NCBI RefSeq assembly: GCF_030272615.1
Contig: NC_081408.1
Coordinates: forward strand, 339,792,793 to 339,856,792
Reading direction: 5' to 3'
From: Cryptomeria japonica
Taxonomy: Eukaryota; Streptophyta; Pinopsida; Cupressales; Cupressaceae
DNA length: 64,000 nt
In this document: positions 11,684 to 22,439 of the stretch, piece by piece
How positions within the stretch are numbered: the first letter of the stretch is position 1
Layout of the letters: the number at the start of each line of letters is the position of its first letter
Notes under the pieces: model-generated
Seen by the model: only the letters and a program-made list of their open reading frames with translations
Told to the model about the DNA's origin: nothing
Database searches by the model: none
Translations under genes and position numbers: made by a program

Positions 11684-12032
11684 TGTTGCAAGGTGTGTGC
11701 CCTTGGTCTCCTTGTGTTGTGCATCACAACGCTTAGGTTTGTGACATGTCTTAACTACCTCCTGTGTGTTCTATAAGTCTAGTGGTTGTATCGGGCATAA
11801 ATAGGTTGATTTTTTGGTGCAATGACAACCATACTTCTAACAAGTGGTATCAGAGCTTGGGTCACATGCTCAAACCCACTTGCTTGCGCTTGGGGAGATT
11901 GTTGCAAGATGTGTGCCCTTGGTCTCCTTGTATTTTGTAGCACAATGCTTGGGTTTGTGACATGGCTTAACCACCTCCCGTAGATTCTATGTCTAATGGT
12001 TGTATCAGACATTAACAACTGTACTTCTAACA
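11684..12032 (+). mobile_element. TRIM (miniature LTR retrotransposon), unit 1
   Basis: Two direct LTRs, 11,684-11,842 (159 bp) and 11,900-12,032 (133 bp with an internal deletion), both start TGTTGCAAG-TGTGTGCCC and end CTTCTAACA. Between them are 57 bp with a tRNA-iMet primer site TGGTATCAGAGC at 11,845-11,856 and a purine-rich GGGGAGA before LTR 2. Flanks TGGGA (11,679-11,683) and TGAGA (12,033-12,037) are a probable 5-bp target duplication with one change. It has no coding capacity and depends on enzymes from another element. Confidence 0.85.
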
Positions 12033-13100
12033 TGAGATTCCACACACTTTACATGAAATCAAGAATATATAGCATCCACCCTTATTGCATATTAATAAGG
12101 GGTTCCCCGTTGGGATCACATGCTCCTCACATTGTTCCTGTTGACATTCATTATTCATGTACATCTTCTTTCTCCTCTATTGTGTTTATTAGTTTTAAAT
12201 ATTTTCTCTATTATATTCATTGTGATATTGATTAGATGTAGTTATTTTAGTTGTTATCTATCAATAGCCCCTATCATGGTTTCTATATCAAGTTTTCTAT
12301 TGATGAACGAAATAATCTGAGGATATAAATGTGAAGAACCCTCAAAGAATTTTCTAAATTTTTTTATGTATAATGGTGTATATTGTGTGACCATACAACA
12401 TTAGCAACATTATGAGTAGAATTGACTAGTTGGGAGGATACCATTATTTTAATAGAATCTATTATTATTGAATTCAAATTATTTAGGAAGATTTTATCAT
12501 ATTTTTGCTGGATCACATTCTAATGAAATATACATTTGACACAGGTTGTTATTTTTTCCTTGTTTATCTTTTCAAATAGTTTCAATAAGATCACACCATA
12601 TGGCATTGGCATGTCCTTTCATCACATCCATGTAAAGAAGGTAGTATATAACACCTTGATATGGGTGATCAATGATGAGAAGGTAACAATTGAATGGTCA
12701 ATTGCATTATGCAAAGTATGAAGAAGATACACAAAAAGGTGGAAGTGATTCTTATGTGTATAATAGATGATCTATTAGTCTCTATTCTCGGTGTCAATGG
12801 TTTATTGTGATGGGAGTTAAAGTTGCCCTTGATCAATCAACAACATATTTGATGAGAAGGTAGCAATTAGTTTGAAGGAATTTTATGCAAGTGCAATGCA
12901 CAAAGTAATAGATAATGAAATTGTAGTCACCTTCTCAAATATCAGAAAATATATTTTATTTCTTTTCATAGAGATTTAAGTGACTAATTTGGTGACAAAC
13001 TAAGAGGCAAAAAAAAATCTAGACATGAAAATGCTACATAATGAGGTAGAAAGGAAAAAGCGGCAATGCCTATTCCTACATGATGTTGGTTGAGGAGGGT
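12033..13100. other. AT-rich DNA, no clear gene
   Basis: Short open stretches only (for example about 12,536-12,720) with no recognisable domain. Given the copia RNase H fragment just downstream, it may be the decayed body of a copia element, but no RT motif was found. Confidence 0.4.
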
Positions 13101-13174
13101 TAATTTCCTAAGAAGTAGAAAATGTGTTCCTTTGTTGACCGTTGAAGTAGAATATGTAGTTATAATGGTAGTTT
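13101..13174 (+). pseudogene. Copia-type RNase H remnant, unit 1
   Basis: One frame reads NFLRSRKCVPLLTVEVEYVV. This resembles the Ty1/copia RNase H end motif (S-x-R-S-K, V-x-L-S-T-x-E-A-E-Y) with several replacements. Stops follow directly. A 170-bp LTR-like segment lies about 255 bp downstream, as expected for the 3' end of a copia element. Confidence 0.5.
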
Positions 13175-13429
13175 AATTGTGAGAATTATTTTGAGTTATC
13201 AATCAAGGAAGAAGCAATCGGTGCTTCTTGATAATATCTTTTTTATGTAAAGATCAGTTTTTAATTGGATGCATTATTGGTGAAATTGACATCCAATGGG
13301 TTTTTCAATTCAAGGGAGTCTAGCTAGAATAATTTCTAAGGGGTATTTACAAATAGTGCATAAGATAGATTAATAGTTATTAGATAGATTAATAGGTATT
13401 AGATAGTAAAAAATAAATTAATAATATTA

Positions 13430-13599
13430 TGTTGGTTAGTTATTAATAGGGATTAGTTATTGTTAGTTATTTGTTTGTTTTTTGGTGATGTGTAATTAGT
13501 TGATTGAAAGACTTTATAAAATAAGAAAATTTTTGGTTGATTTTTAATTGAATGAAGAATTACTTGTATATTTGAGGTGGTGTCTCAAATTCTTCAACA
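13430..13599 (+). repeat. Probable copia LTR, unit 1
   Basis: A 170-bp segment starts TGTTGGTTAG and ends CTTCAACA, with a TATA-like TATAAAAT at 13,515-13,522. It sits downstream of a copia RNase H remnant and no primer site follows, so it is most likely the 3' LTR. An equal-length copy is at 57,788-57,957. Confidence 0.5.
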
Positions 13600-13635
13600 A
13601 TATATAAATGTTAAGTTAAGTTAAGTTATTAAACA

Positions 13636-15930
13636 TAAAGTATAGTCATACACATAAAGTGAATAGTTAAGTTATTAAACATAAGCATGCTAAAGTCCAA
13701 ACATGATGCACATGGAGTTTATTTGAATATGTCAAAGGTTAAAGGCACACCACATAAACTGAATGCCAAATTTAGTTCAAATACACACATAACACCTATT
13801 GAATATCCAAATTAACTTTCAGCAGGCCAAATCAGAGATCAAGAGGCAAGCAAGAATATAGCGGATGGTACTCAGATAACCATTTTTTTAATTTTATTAA
13901 ATACTAGTTTTTCACTGAACATGCACTTGTTTGTTCAACACATTGGTAAAAATAGGAGACTAATTCAAAAAAATTTGGAAAAATATCTATGCCCTAGGTT
14001 TTGATGTCTTCTTTCTAACCAAAATAATAAATTGAATTTCGATATATGTAGAACAAATTATGTGTTCAAACCTAAACCTATGTTTGAATTATAACTAGTC
14101 CGACTTCAAAACTTAATAAAATGAAAAAATTTCAACATATCACTATCAAACCAACAACAAGCCTTGGATATTGATGTTACAAATCAAAATTCATAATAAT
14201 TGAGATTTATCATTTATAGAAAAGAATTTATGCATTTCAGGAGGCACATCACTCTTTAAAAATGTAGTTTGATGTAAGAAACTACTTTTTGAGGGAGATG
14301 GAAAATAAAATAAAAAATCTTTGAAAAATTTTGAAAAAATATATTTAGAATCTATAGACAAAATGCTACAAATCACTAATTTACATATCTTCAAATTCTT
14401 AATAGTTTAAAAGTTATAGTTGTCGGAAGTTGAAGATTATTTTAAAAATGTTCATCTCAGTATCAAAAGTGGGAACCATTGTTGTGAGTTCGCCCAAGTA
14501 CAAACACACACAAAGTGAATGCTAAAGTTCAAAGACACTTCACCAAAGTAAAATATGAACCATGCACAAACAAAAATTAAGTTTAAACATGTCAACGTAC
14601 AAACATTATAGACAATGTGAGTGCTAAAGTTCAAAGACACTTTATATTAAAGTTCAAATATGCAACACAACTATATGTCAAAGTTAATACACTCTTCACA
14701 CAAAGTGAATCATGAAAGTTCAAGCATACTCACACATGCCAAAGTACAAACACAAATAAAGTGGTTGCCATAGTTAAAAAACATAATGCTAAATATAATA
14801 CACATCATATGCTTACATGCAAAATAAATGTGTGTGTACACACACACACACACACACACACACCCCACAAAGTTAACATTAACACATGCACACATGCGCA
14901 CGCACACACACACAATGAATGCAATGGCACAGACATGCACCAATATAAGGTGAGCATAATTGAATTTTGTTCATAAATACTTTCCATACAATGTGTAAAT
15001 TAAAATTTGTTCATAGTCCACAAAATAGAAAAGAAAAAATGGATGTCAAAGTTGTTTCCAAGATGTACACCACATTGAATGCCAATGTTAGTTCAAATAA
15101 CACCCCATAAAGTAAATGTAAAAAATAACTCTCAAACAAACACACACACACACAAACAAACAAACAAATTGTGAATTTTAAACAATAATTCAGATAAAGT
15201 ACAACCATACACATAAAATGAATACTAAAGGTATAAAACAAAAACATGGCACACATGGAGTTTATTTGAATATGACAAACTTTAAAGGCACATGACATAA
15301 AGTCCATGCCAAATTTAGTTCAAATACACACACAACACAAATTGAATATCCAAATTAACTTTCAAACATAGACACAAACACAACACATGAAGTTCGTTTA
15401 AACATAACAACATTAAAATACACACTCAACAAATTAAATCTCAAAGTTAGTTCCAATGTACATGACACAATGTGAATACCACATTTAAAAATTAACTATC
15501 AAATACATATGCACGATTCAAATAAAATAAAAAATAAAAGCATGCTACAGTTTTAATGCACATGAAACAAACATGCAAATTTGTTTAAACACATATATTT
15601 TGTTCAAACATATAAAATTAAAACATATTTCAGAAAAAAAATACTTGGAACACATACATACTTAACACTTAAGTTTAAACATGCCAAGATACAAACACAC
15701 AAAAAGTGAATGCTAAAGCTCAAAGACACTTCACTAAAGTTCAAGAATCAACCACACACAAACTAAATTAAGTTTAAACATGTCAAGGTACAAATGCATA
15801 CAAAGTGAATGGTAAAGTTAAAAGACACTTTATAGTAAAGTTCAAACATGCAACATAACTTGGTGTCAAAGTTAATGAACTCTTCACACATTGTGAATGT
15901 GAAAGTTCAAACATAATCACACATGTTACT
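13636..15930. repeat. A/C-rich degenerate repeat field, unit 1
   Basis: Many imperfect copies of a motif such as CACAAAGTGAATGCTAAAG followed by TTCAAA-CACA recur every 30-60 bp. A longer direct repeat of about 180-200 bp is nested inside (13,636-13,830 and 15,190-15,370). The strand is strongly A/C-biased. No credible gene is present; open frames are shadows of the repeat. Confidence 0.7.
14838..14863. repeat. (CA)n microsatellite
   Basis: About 13 CA units, with a further interrupted CA-rich run to 14,915. The unit 2 counterpart at about 60,087 is shorter and interrupted differently. Confidence 0.9.
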
Positions 15931-16087
15931 AGATTAAATTATTATTGAAAGATATTGTGATACTTAAATAATTAAACTACATTGTAAATGCCAAATTATT
16001 AAATGTGATGAAATAAATTAAAAATTAAAAATTTTATGAAATAAAAAGCAATATAAAATTTAACACCTAGACACTAGATTGAAAAGA

Positions 16088-16112
16088 ATGGTCATGCCCA
16101 ATGACCATTCCT
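16088..16112. repeat. Short perfect inverted repeat
   Basis: GAATGGTCAT and ATGACCATTC flank a 5-base loop, so a 10-bp stem can form. It is conserved in unit 2 near 61,331. No gene is adjacent, so a terminator role is not supported. Confidence 0.6.
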
Positions 16113-16559
16113 CACAGCCTTGAGAAAGGGGCCATTTCAACCCCTCCCAAATAAAAATTTGGCATTAAACAACAAATCTGTTTACACATCAATTTACAAA
16201 TTTTAATTTCAGCAACTAATTCAAAAGTCGAACATTTTCTTCAATTCTAAATATAAAATCTTGCATTCAACAAGCCATTCAAGATTCCTAACATTTTTTC
16301 CTAAAAAGTAAATCAATGTTCAAATACATGCTTTACAAGTAGTGGATGCCAAAGTGAACCACACTAAATAAACAAGTCTAAAATCCACTTTAAACAAATA
16401 ATTAATGTATGATAAAGATATGCACTCGATATAAACAATGGATGCAATCAAATCCCTAGAAATATCAAACTGGATGAAATATAACTTAATGCCAAACTTC
16501 AAAACCAAGCTTCAATAGGCAATAAGTAAATCAATGTTCAAGCACAATTACACCACCAT

Positions 16560-16772
16560 TCTTACAATATTTTTGAATAAGAGAAAACAGGTTTTGATGG
16601 GCCCCTAAAACCCATTACAACTAGAAGAACAAAAGATTTACATTAGAGCGCAACAAAACAAAAAGACAATAAACTAAGGAAAGACAACTGATGAAATAAA
16701 CGCTAGCAAACAAGAGACATCAAGTCACAGACCAAAAACCAAAGACCAAAAAAGACTGACAAAAACCCAGGA
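16560..16772 (-). repeat. 3' end of MGG-ORF element, copy B1
   Basis: Minus strand downstream of the MGG-ORF stop. A T-rich stretch ends with TAATGGGTTTTAGGGGCCCA, then TCAAAACCTGTTTTCTCTTA and a short A tract. The plus-strand copy at 20,985-21,040 ends almost identically, and the copy at 37,527 similarly. Three independent copies stopping at the same place mark the 3' terminus of a retroposed element. Confidence 0.7.
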
Positions 16773-18500
16773 TTAGGTTAATTTCTGAAGCATTTCGGCT
16801 GCTTCCATCTCTAGCTGATCCATATTGTCAGTCACCCACTTAATATCCTTGATATCCTTGTTGTGGCTTTGGCTCCTTTTATTTCTCACTCTTGTTCTTC
16901 TCCCAAGACCTATATCGTTATCATATGGGGTGTCATCCTTAACATCAATAATGCTCACCACTACCTTACCCCCTTAGTAGTTCTCCAGCATACTGATGAG
17001 GGCCTTCATGCTGGCCAAGGTAGCCTTAAGAATCTTATGGATTTGCTTACCTATTATTTTGAGCGTGTACTCAACTCCATCTAGTCTCTTTTCAGTGGCA
17101 CATGCTCTATTTTCAAGGCTAAGAAAGTTGTTGCGATTAACATTGATAATCTCCTTAGTGTTACCAATAGCTTTGGTGAGATATCTGATACAATCCAGGA
17201 GGGAATTGAACTTTCCCAAGCCTAAAGCTTGTAAAGTCTCAATTTTCCCTACTTCCTGAGCTTGCTTAGTTTTAATGACTGTAATTTCTTTATGCATCTA
17301 GAGGAACACCTTTTTGAAGCTATCCATGCCATTATTGATGCTAAGAACAATATCCAAGTGATGGTCTTGTTAGTTCTTATCACCAGTGGTGTCAAGATTA
17401 ACTTCCAGACCAACCTCCTAGTTCTTATCATCAGTGGTATCAAGATTAACATCTAGAGCAACCTCCCTGATATCAGAGTTTTGAGCTTCTTTCGTGGTTG
17501 TATCCTTCTCCATTATGCCCTTATCCTTTGACTCAGTCATGAGAGGTGACCGGTCCTTAGTGCCCACATCCTTATTTTTTGGGGTCTTCTTTTTCTACTT
17601 TTGGTTCAAAAGGGTTTGGACCTCCTCAATTCCAGTATTTGTGTAATTGTCAGTCACATAATCCTCCTCATACCAGTTATCCTCATCTTCCCCTCTCTGT
17701 TTCTTTTTTTTTGACCATTTGTTTTGTTTCCCCTGTTCTATTTTTCTATTTTTTCTACTAGACCCAACAATTTGGGGGTCGTCCTCTATCTTATTATCTA
17801 TTTCATAGCCTTTGCCTTCTTGATCATCAGAGTCTTTGAAATCCTCATCTGAATCAAACTTCTCAGCTATATTCAACTAGATAATCATGTTCTTTATGTG
17901 ATTATACAAAATCACCATCAAACCTTCGTGAATTGCAGGGTTCATAATGGGGCTAGATATGGAATCCTTGATCCCCACATTTAGGGCACAAAAAAGATAA
18001 TATGGCAAGGAAATTTTATCTTTATACCTAAAATGATTAAGTAAGACAAAGTGGTAGTTGTAAACCCTAGTGTATCTTCCATCAAGCATGATAAATTCTA
18101 TTACATCAACTAAAACCCTTTGCTAGATTAATTTAATTACCTTTGGTGAGAAGTAGGTATGGTTGCACTTCACCAGTTTATCCTTTTCCACCTCATTCTT
18201 TAGAAATTTCTTCACAACAGCGTCTGAAATCTTTTTGTCCCTATAAGACTTGATGCCCTCCATCGGAAGACCCGTTGCCTTCGCAATCATGGATTCGGTC
18301 ACTTTGACCTTCCTATTTCCAATGGTTAATGTTCCTTCATTCCAGCCCTTCCTGAAGATTCTCATAATTTTGGGTTGTTTCTCCTGCATATTTTCCATGA
18401 AATCAGTCATTTTGGCCTCTTGAAGGATTTCCTAGACCTGTAGATGACTCTTCCATTTCTCAATGGTGGTAGCCTCCATTCTCTTTCCTTTTCCACCCAT
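16773..18500 (-). pseudogene. MGG-ORF copy B1
   Basis: The minus-strand ATG at 18,498-18,500 opens MGGKGKRMEATTIEKW, matching MGGDKNR at 807. It carries IFRKGWNEGTLTIGN, MEGIKSYRDKKI and KCNHTYFSPKVIKL (18,410-18,123), then YNYHFVLLNHFRYKDKISLP (about 18,060) and IHEGLMVILYNHIKN. An acidic stretch (DSDEDFKDSDDQEGKG) and a Lys-rich nuclear-signal-like stretch (KKKKQRGEDEDNW) follow. Last comes a coiled coil at 17,297-16,974 with SLENRACATEKRLDGVEYTL. The stop is at 16,773-16,775. Stops and shifts at 18,433, 18,124, near 17,880 and near 17,595 break it. About 575 codons in total. No outside homologue is recognised; nucleic-acid binding and oligomerisation are inferred from composition and coiled coil only. 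Confidence 0.75.
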
Positions 18501-18734
18501 GATACTATTGATGTCGATAGTCTATAATTCCCACCCGATTCCTTTCTTCACATTAAACTTTTTGTGATAATCCTCTTGAATTATGTAGGAGTTTCTGATG
18601 CTATTGTTGAAGAGGGATAAAAATGCCCATAAATAATGTGAATTTAATCTACACTATTTACTGTACCTCCTTCTCGGCTATCTACAGATCTAGCTCCTGC
18701 TACCATGATATCTCCTTACACCTCAAGAAATGAT

Positions 18735-19257
18735 TTCATATCTGACCCTGCTTACAATGATATCTTTCATAACGTAAGATATCATGTGCCACACATAGTA
18801 GCACCCCTTCACCATTCCAGGTAATAATTATCTCACTCCATACAGCCTCATTGGCTGCCCAGTTAGTGCTTCGATTGGCCTCTCTATACACATGGGCAAT
18901 GTGGCATTTTAAAACCCTTGTACAAACTCCCTAGCAGAATCAATGATGTTCTTGATAGTCCATGAAGGTTGATGATTATCGAGAAGGCAGTTAATAATAT
19001 TTTTAGAGTCACCTTCCAACCATAGCATTTTGACCACTAAATAAGAGGCCAATTTAATAGATTGAAGGGCGCCCATATCTTTTGCCATATGATTGGTCTA
19101 AATTCCTAAGGGATAGGCCACCACCCCAGTACGAAATCTAGTCCCATTCCAGATAACACCACTGCAACCAAGCGGACTTGGATTTCCTTTCACCCCATCC
19201 CATCAAAGTTGGCCTTAAACCACTCATTTGGGGGAAAGGACCAAAAACACATACTTC
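18735..19257 (-). pseudogene. RNase H domain upstream of MGG-ORF B1
   Basis: Minus strand. EWFKANFDGMG then KGNPSPLG (about 19,245-19,180) matches the start of plant LINE/RVT_3-type RNase H, with the first catalytic Asp in NFDG. WLEGDSKNIINCLL (about 19,020) holds the second acidic pair. CHIAHVYREANRSTNWAANE (about 18,910-18,850) is the C-terminal H-V-x-R-E-x-N motif. The frame ends near 18,738, about 240 bp before the MGG-ORF start. There are frameshifts, for example at about 19,197. The domain is cut at 19,257 where the opposite-strand copy begins. Confidence 0.75.
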
Positions 19258-20844
19258 TACTGATTTCATGGAGCACATGCAGGATAAATGACCTAAAATT
19301 ATGAGAATCTTCAAGAAGGGATGGAATAAAGGAACATTAACCATAGGCAACAGGAAGGTCAAGGTGACTAAAGCTATGATCGCTGAGGCAACGGGTCTTC
19401 CAATGGACAACATCAAGTTCTACAAGGACAGAAAGATTTTAGATGCTGTTGTGAATAAATTTCTGAAGGATGAGGAGGAGAAAGCCAGACTAGTGAAGGG
19501 TAGCCATACCTACTTATCGCCAAAGGTAATTAAGTTAATTTGGTGAAGGGTTTTTCTTAATATAATGGAATTTATCACTCTTGATGATAGATACATTGGA
19601 ATTTACAACTACCATTTTGTCTTACTAAATCACTTTAGGTATATAGTTAAAATTTCTATTTGATGTTATCTTTTCTGCACTCTTAATGCTAGGATCAAGG
19701 ATGCAATATCCAACCCCAATATCAAGAAAGCAATCCATGAAGGTTTGATGGTGATTCTGTATAATCACATCAAGAACACTACCGTCCATCTGAATATTAC
19801 TGAGGTTTCTAAGTCAGAAGAGGACCTTGATGACTCTAATGATGAGGAACGCAAAGGCTATGACACGAAAGCTAAGATAGAGGATCACCCCCCAATTGCT
19901 CGGTCGAGCAAGAAAAGAAGAAAAATAGAGCATGGGAAATAAAATAAAGGGTCGACCAAAAAGAAGCAAAGAGAGGAGGATGAGGATAGTTGGTATGATG
20001 AGCATAATGAGACTGACAATGACATGGATACTGAAAGCGAGGAGGTTCAAATCCTCATGAGCTAGAAGCAGAAAAGGAAGACTCCTAATACTAAGGATGT
20101 GGGAACCAAGAATCGGTCGCTTCTCATGACTGATTCTAAGGATAAGGGCCTGAGGGGGAGGATACGACCATGAAATAAGCTTAGAACTCTGAGGTCAGGG
20201 AGGTGGGACTTGAAGTGAATCTTGAGACTGCTGCAGACAAGACCTAGGAAGAGCATCACTTGAATATGGACCCCTATATCAATAGCAACATGGATAGCTT
20301 CTAAAAGGTGCTCGTTTGGATGCAAAAGGAAATTACTGGAATTAAAACCATGCAAACCAAGGAAGCAGGAAAAAATGAGACTTTAGAAGCTTTAGGATTG
20401 GGTAAATTCAATTCCCTCCCTAATTGTCTCAGTGATCTTACCAAAGCTATTAGTAATGCAGACGAGATCATCAATGCTAATTGGAATATGTTTCATAGCC
20501 TGGAGAATAGAGTAGGGGCCACTGAAAAAAGAGTTGATGGAGTTGAGAACAAGTTAAAAAATATTGGCGAGCAAAATCATAAGATTCTTAAGGCTACCTC
20601 AGCTAGTATGAAGGCTCTTATTAGTAAGCTTGAGTATGACCATGGGGATAAGGCTTCGGTGGGAATCATTGAAGTGAAGGAAGATACCCGAGAGGATAAT
20701 GAGACTAGGTTTGGGAGAAGAACGCAGACGAGCACGAGAAAGATGTAAAGCCACAACAAGGAAATTGAGGAAATCAAACAGGCGACTGATAATATGGAAC
20801 AACTAGAGCTTGAATTTGCTAAAATGCTTCAGAACCTAACCTAA
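19258..20844 (+). pseudogene. MGG-ORF copy D, plus strand
   Basis: 5'-truncated: it begins inside the ORF at DFMEHMQDK and lacks the MGG start. It then carries IFKKGWNKGTLTIGNRKVKV, MDNIKFYKDRKI, SHTYLSPKVIKLIW, YNYHFVLLNHFRY and IHEGLMVILYNHIKN. An acidic/basic middle (SKKRRKIEHGK) follows. The coiled coil at 20,308-20,720 includes LENRVGATEKRVDGVENKLK. The stop is TAA at 20,842-20,844. It is the least damaged family member: the coiled-coil part is open for 146 codons, and stops at 19,543, 19,663, 19,940, 20,065 and 20,746 separate the segments. It lies head-to-head with copy B1. Confidence 0.8.
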
Positions 20845-21040
20845 ATTTGGGCTCATTCCATCGGTCATTTTTTATTTTGTTTAGTTGTCTCTAACTTGGT
20901 GGCATTTTCGTTCATCAGTTGTCCTTTTCTTAGGTGTTGTCTTTTGTGTGTTGTTGCACTTTAATGTATATATTTTGATCTTTTGGTTGTAATGGGTTTC
21001 AGTGACCCATCAAAACTTGTTTTTCCTTATTAAAAAATAA
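20845..21040 (+). repeat. 3' end of MGG-ORF element, copy D
   Basis: A T-rich 3' stretch ends TAATGGGTTTCAGTGACCCA, then TCAAAACTTGTTTTTCCTTA and TTAAAAAATAA. It matches the ends of the other copies and stops at a short A-rich tail, as in non-LTR retroposition. Confidence 0.7.
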
Positions 21041-22439
21041 TATGGAAGTCAAAAATAAATATGGCACATGTATCTACATGAGTAACCATAGTGAAACTAC
21101 TCAACCAATGCATAGATGTTCAATTTACAATCATATATAGTTATAAAAAATAATTTAGTAATAAAAAATTTAGGTACCAATAATCTCAAAAATATTGATT
21201 ATTTGGGCATAGAATTATGCCTATATAAATATGATTGTAAGAGTGGTTATACTGAAGTTAGTTAGAAATGACCTGGGTGAACAACTATAGAATGTATGAT
21301 TTCTATTTAAACATCTAATTAATCATTTTACCTCCCTATAACTTATTATCATAAAAACATCATATCTTATATTTAATTAACAATTTTACATAAATACATA
21401 CATATATATATATGAGTTAATTTTTTTTAATTTCAAATTACAAATTTATTGGTTATCTATGTAACATAACCATTAAACTTTTATATCAAATTATTCACAA
21501 AACTACTTGTTATCCTTAAATTTATTTATTATCTCTCTAACATAAACATAGACATACCTTCTAAGTTATCATTTCTATAATAAGATAGGTAGCACGAGAT
21601 AATCTCAATCACAAGAAATTAAAGAGACTACCATCCTCCTTTAAAAATATACACACTCTACAAGGAAGAGGAAGAATAAAAAATTCAAACTATTTTTCAT
21701 AATTTTGAATACAATACAAATTAGATAACTTATTAGTACTTTTTGTTAGGCTAGTACTATTTCAATCGGTTGCACCCAATTTTCACTAACTAGTTATTAT
21801 TAAATTGCTTTTCCACCAATTATATCTATGAATTTTTTCTTTCCATGTTTTTTTAATAAATTTTTCACTAGTGAAGGTGCATGATTTTTAAGCTTCCATA
21901 TTATAGAAATTGTTTTTCTTCAATCTAATTGGCTCAAATAATTTTCATCTTATTACGAGATTTCCCGAAATCACTTTCTACATGAGGTTTTTTAGGTAAT
22001 ATTTTAGGTCATTAAAATATTTTAATGCTAATTAAATAATCAATTTAGATTTGACAGAAATAAGTATTCCACATTTAAAACATTTAATAGATGTAGAATA
22101 TACTTTCACCTAATATTCAAATTTTTGTCTTCTATATATTACTTTCCATTAAAATAAAGTTAAAACAATATAAAATAACTAACAAAATATTTAACCTAAG
22201 TCTAACCAATTTAAAGTAAAAGGCTTTAAAAATTTTAAAACTAAATTTGACTTATATAACTTAAATTGAATATTGGAGAATGAATTATGACATATAATTT
22301 GATTTTTATATTTTAATTTTTTTCTATATTTCCTATAGCACATGTAATTAAAAAAAAAAAAATTTAATAAAAAATATTTTATTGTAATCTTATTGGTGAG
22401 ATAATTATTAAATTAGATTGTTAACTATTCATTCATTAA
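21041..22439. other. AT-rich intergenic DNA
   Basis: Very A/T-rich, with a short (TA)n near 21,400 and poly-A/T runs. No open frame, RNA gene or family was recognised. Confidence 0.6.

Larger units (their letters stand above)
1..19228. repeat. Segmental duplication, unit 1
   Basis: Position 4 aligns with 38,121 and position 19,228 with 64,000, in the same orientation. Order and identity of all internal elements are shared: MGG-ORF, gypsy element with the same ATAAT target duplication, LINE tail, TRIM, copia remnant, A/C-rich field, and second MGG-ORF. By eye the copies differ by scattered substitutions plus several large indels. Relative to unit 2, unit 1 lacks 362 bp near 316, about 4.36 kb near 9,901-9,920 and about 0.9 kb near 13,600-13,637. 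It has 476 bp (16,750-17,226) that unit 2 lacks. The left end lies outside the window. Confidence 0.95.

Noticed and set aside
14710-15307. Cys/Val-rich minus frames that mimic secreted peptides
   Set aside because: Produced by (TG)n in the A/C-rich field; spacing of Cys follows the repeat and frames break between units.
16088-16112. Hairpin as a transcription terminator
   Set aside because: Plant nuclear DNA does not use such terminators and no gene ends there.
19258-21040. 5' inversion by twin priming of one LINE
   Set aside because: The inverted half would have to lack the 3' end, yet the minus copy has its own complete 3' end at about 16,580.
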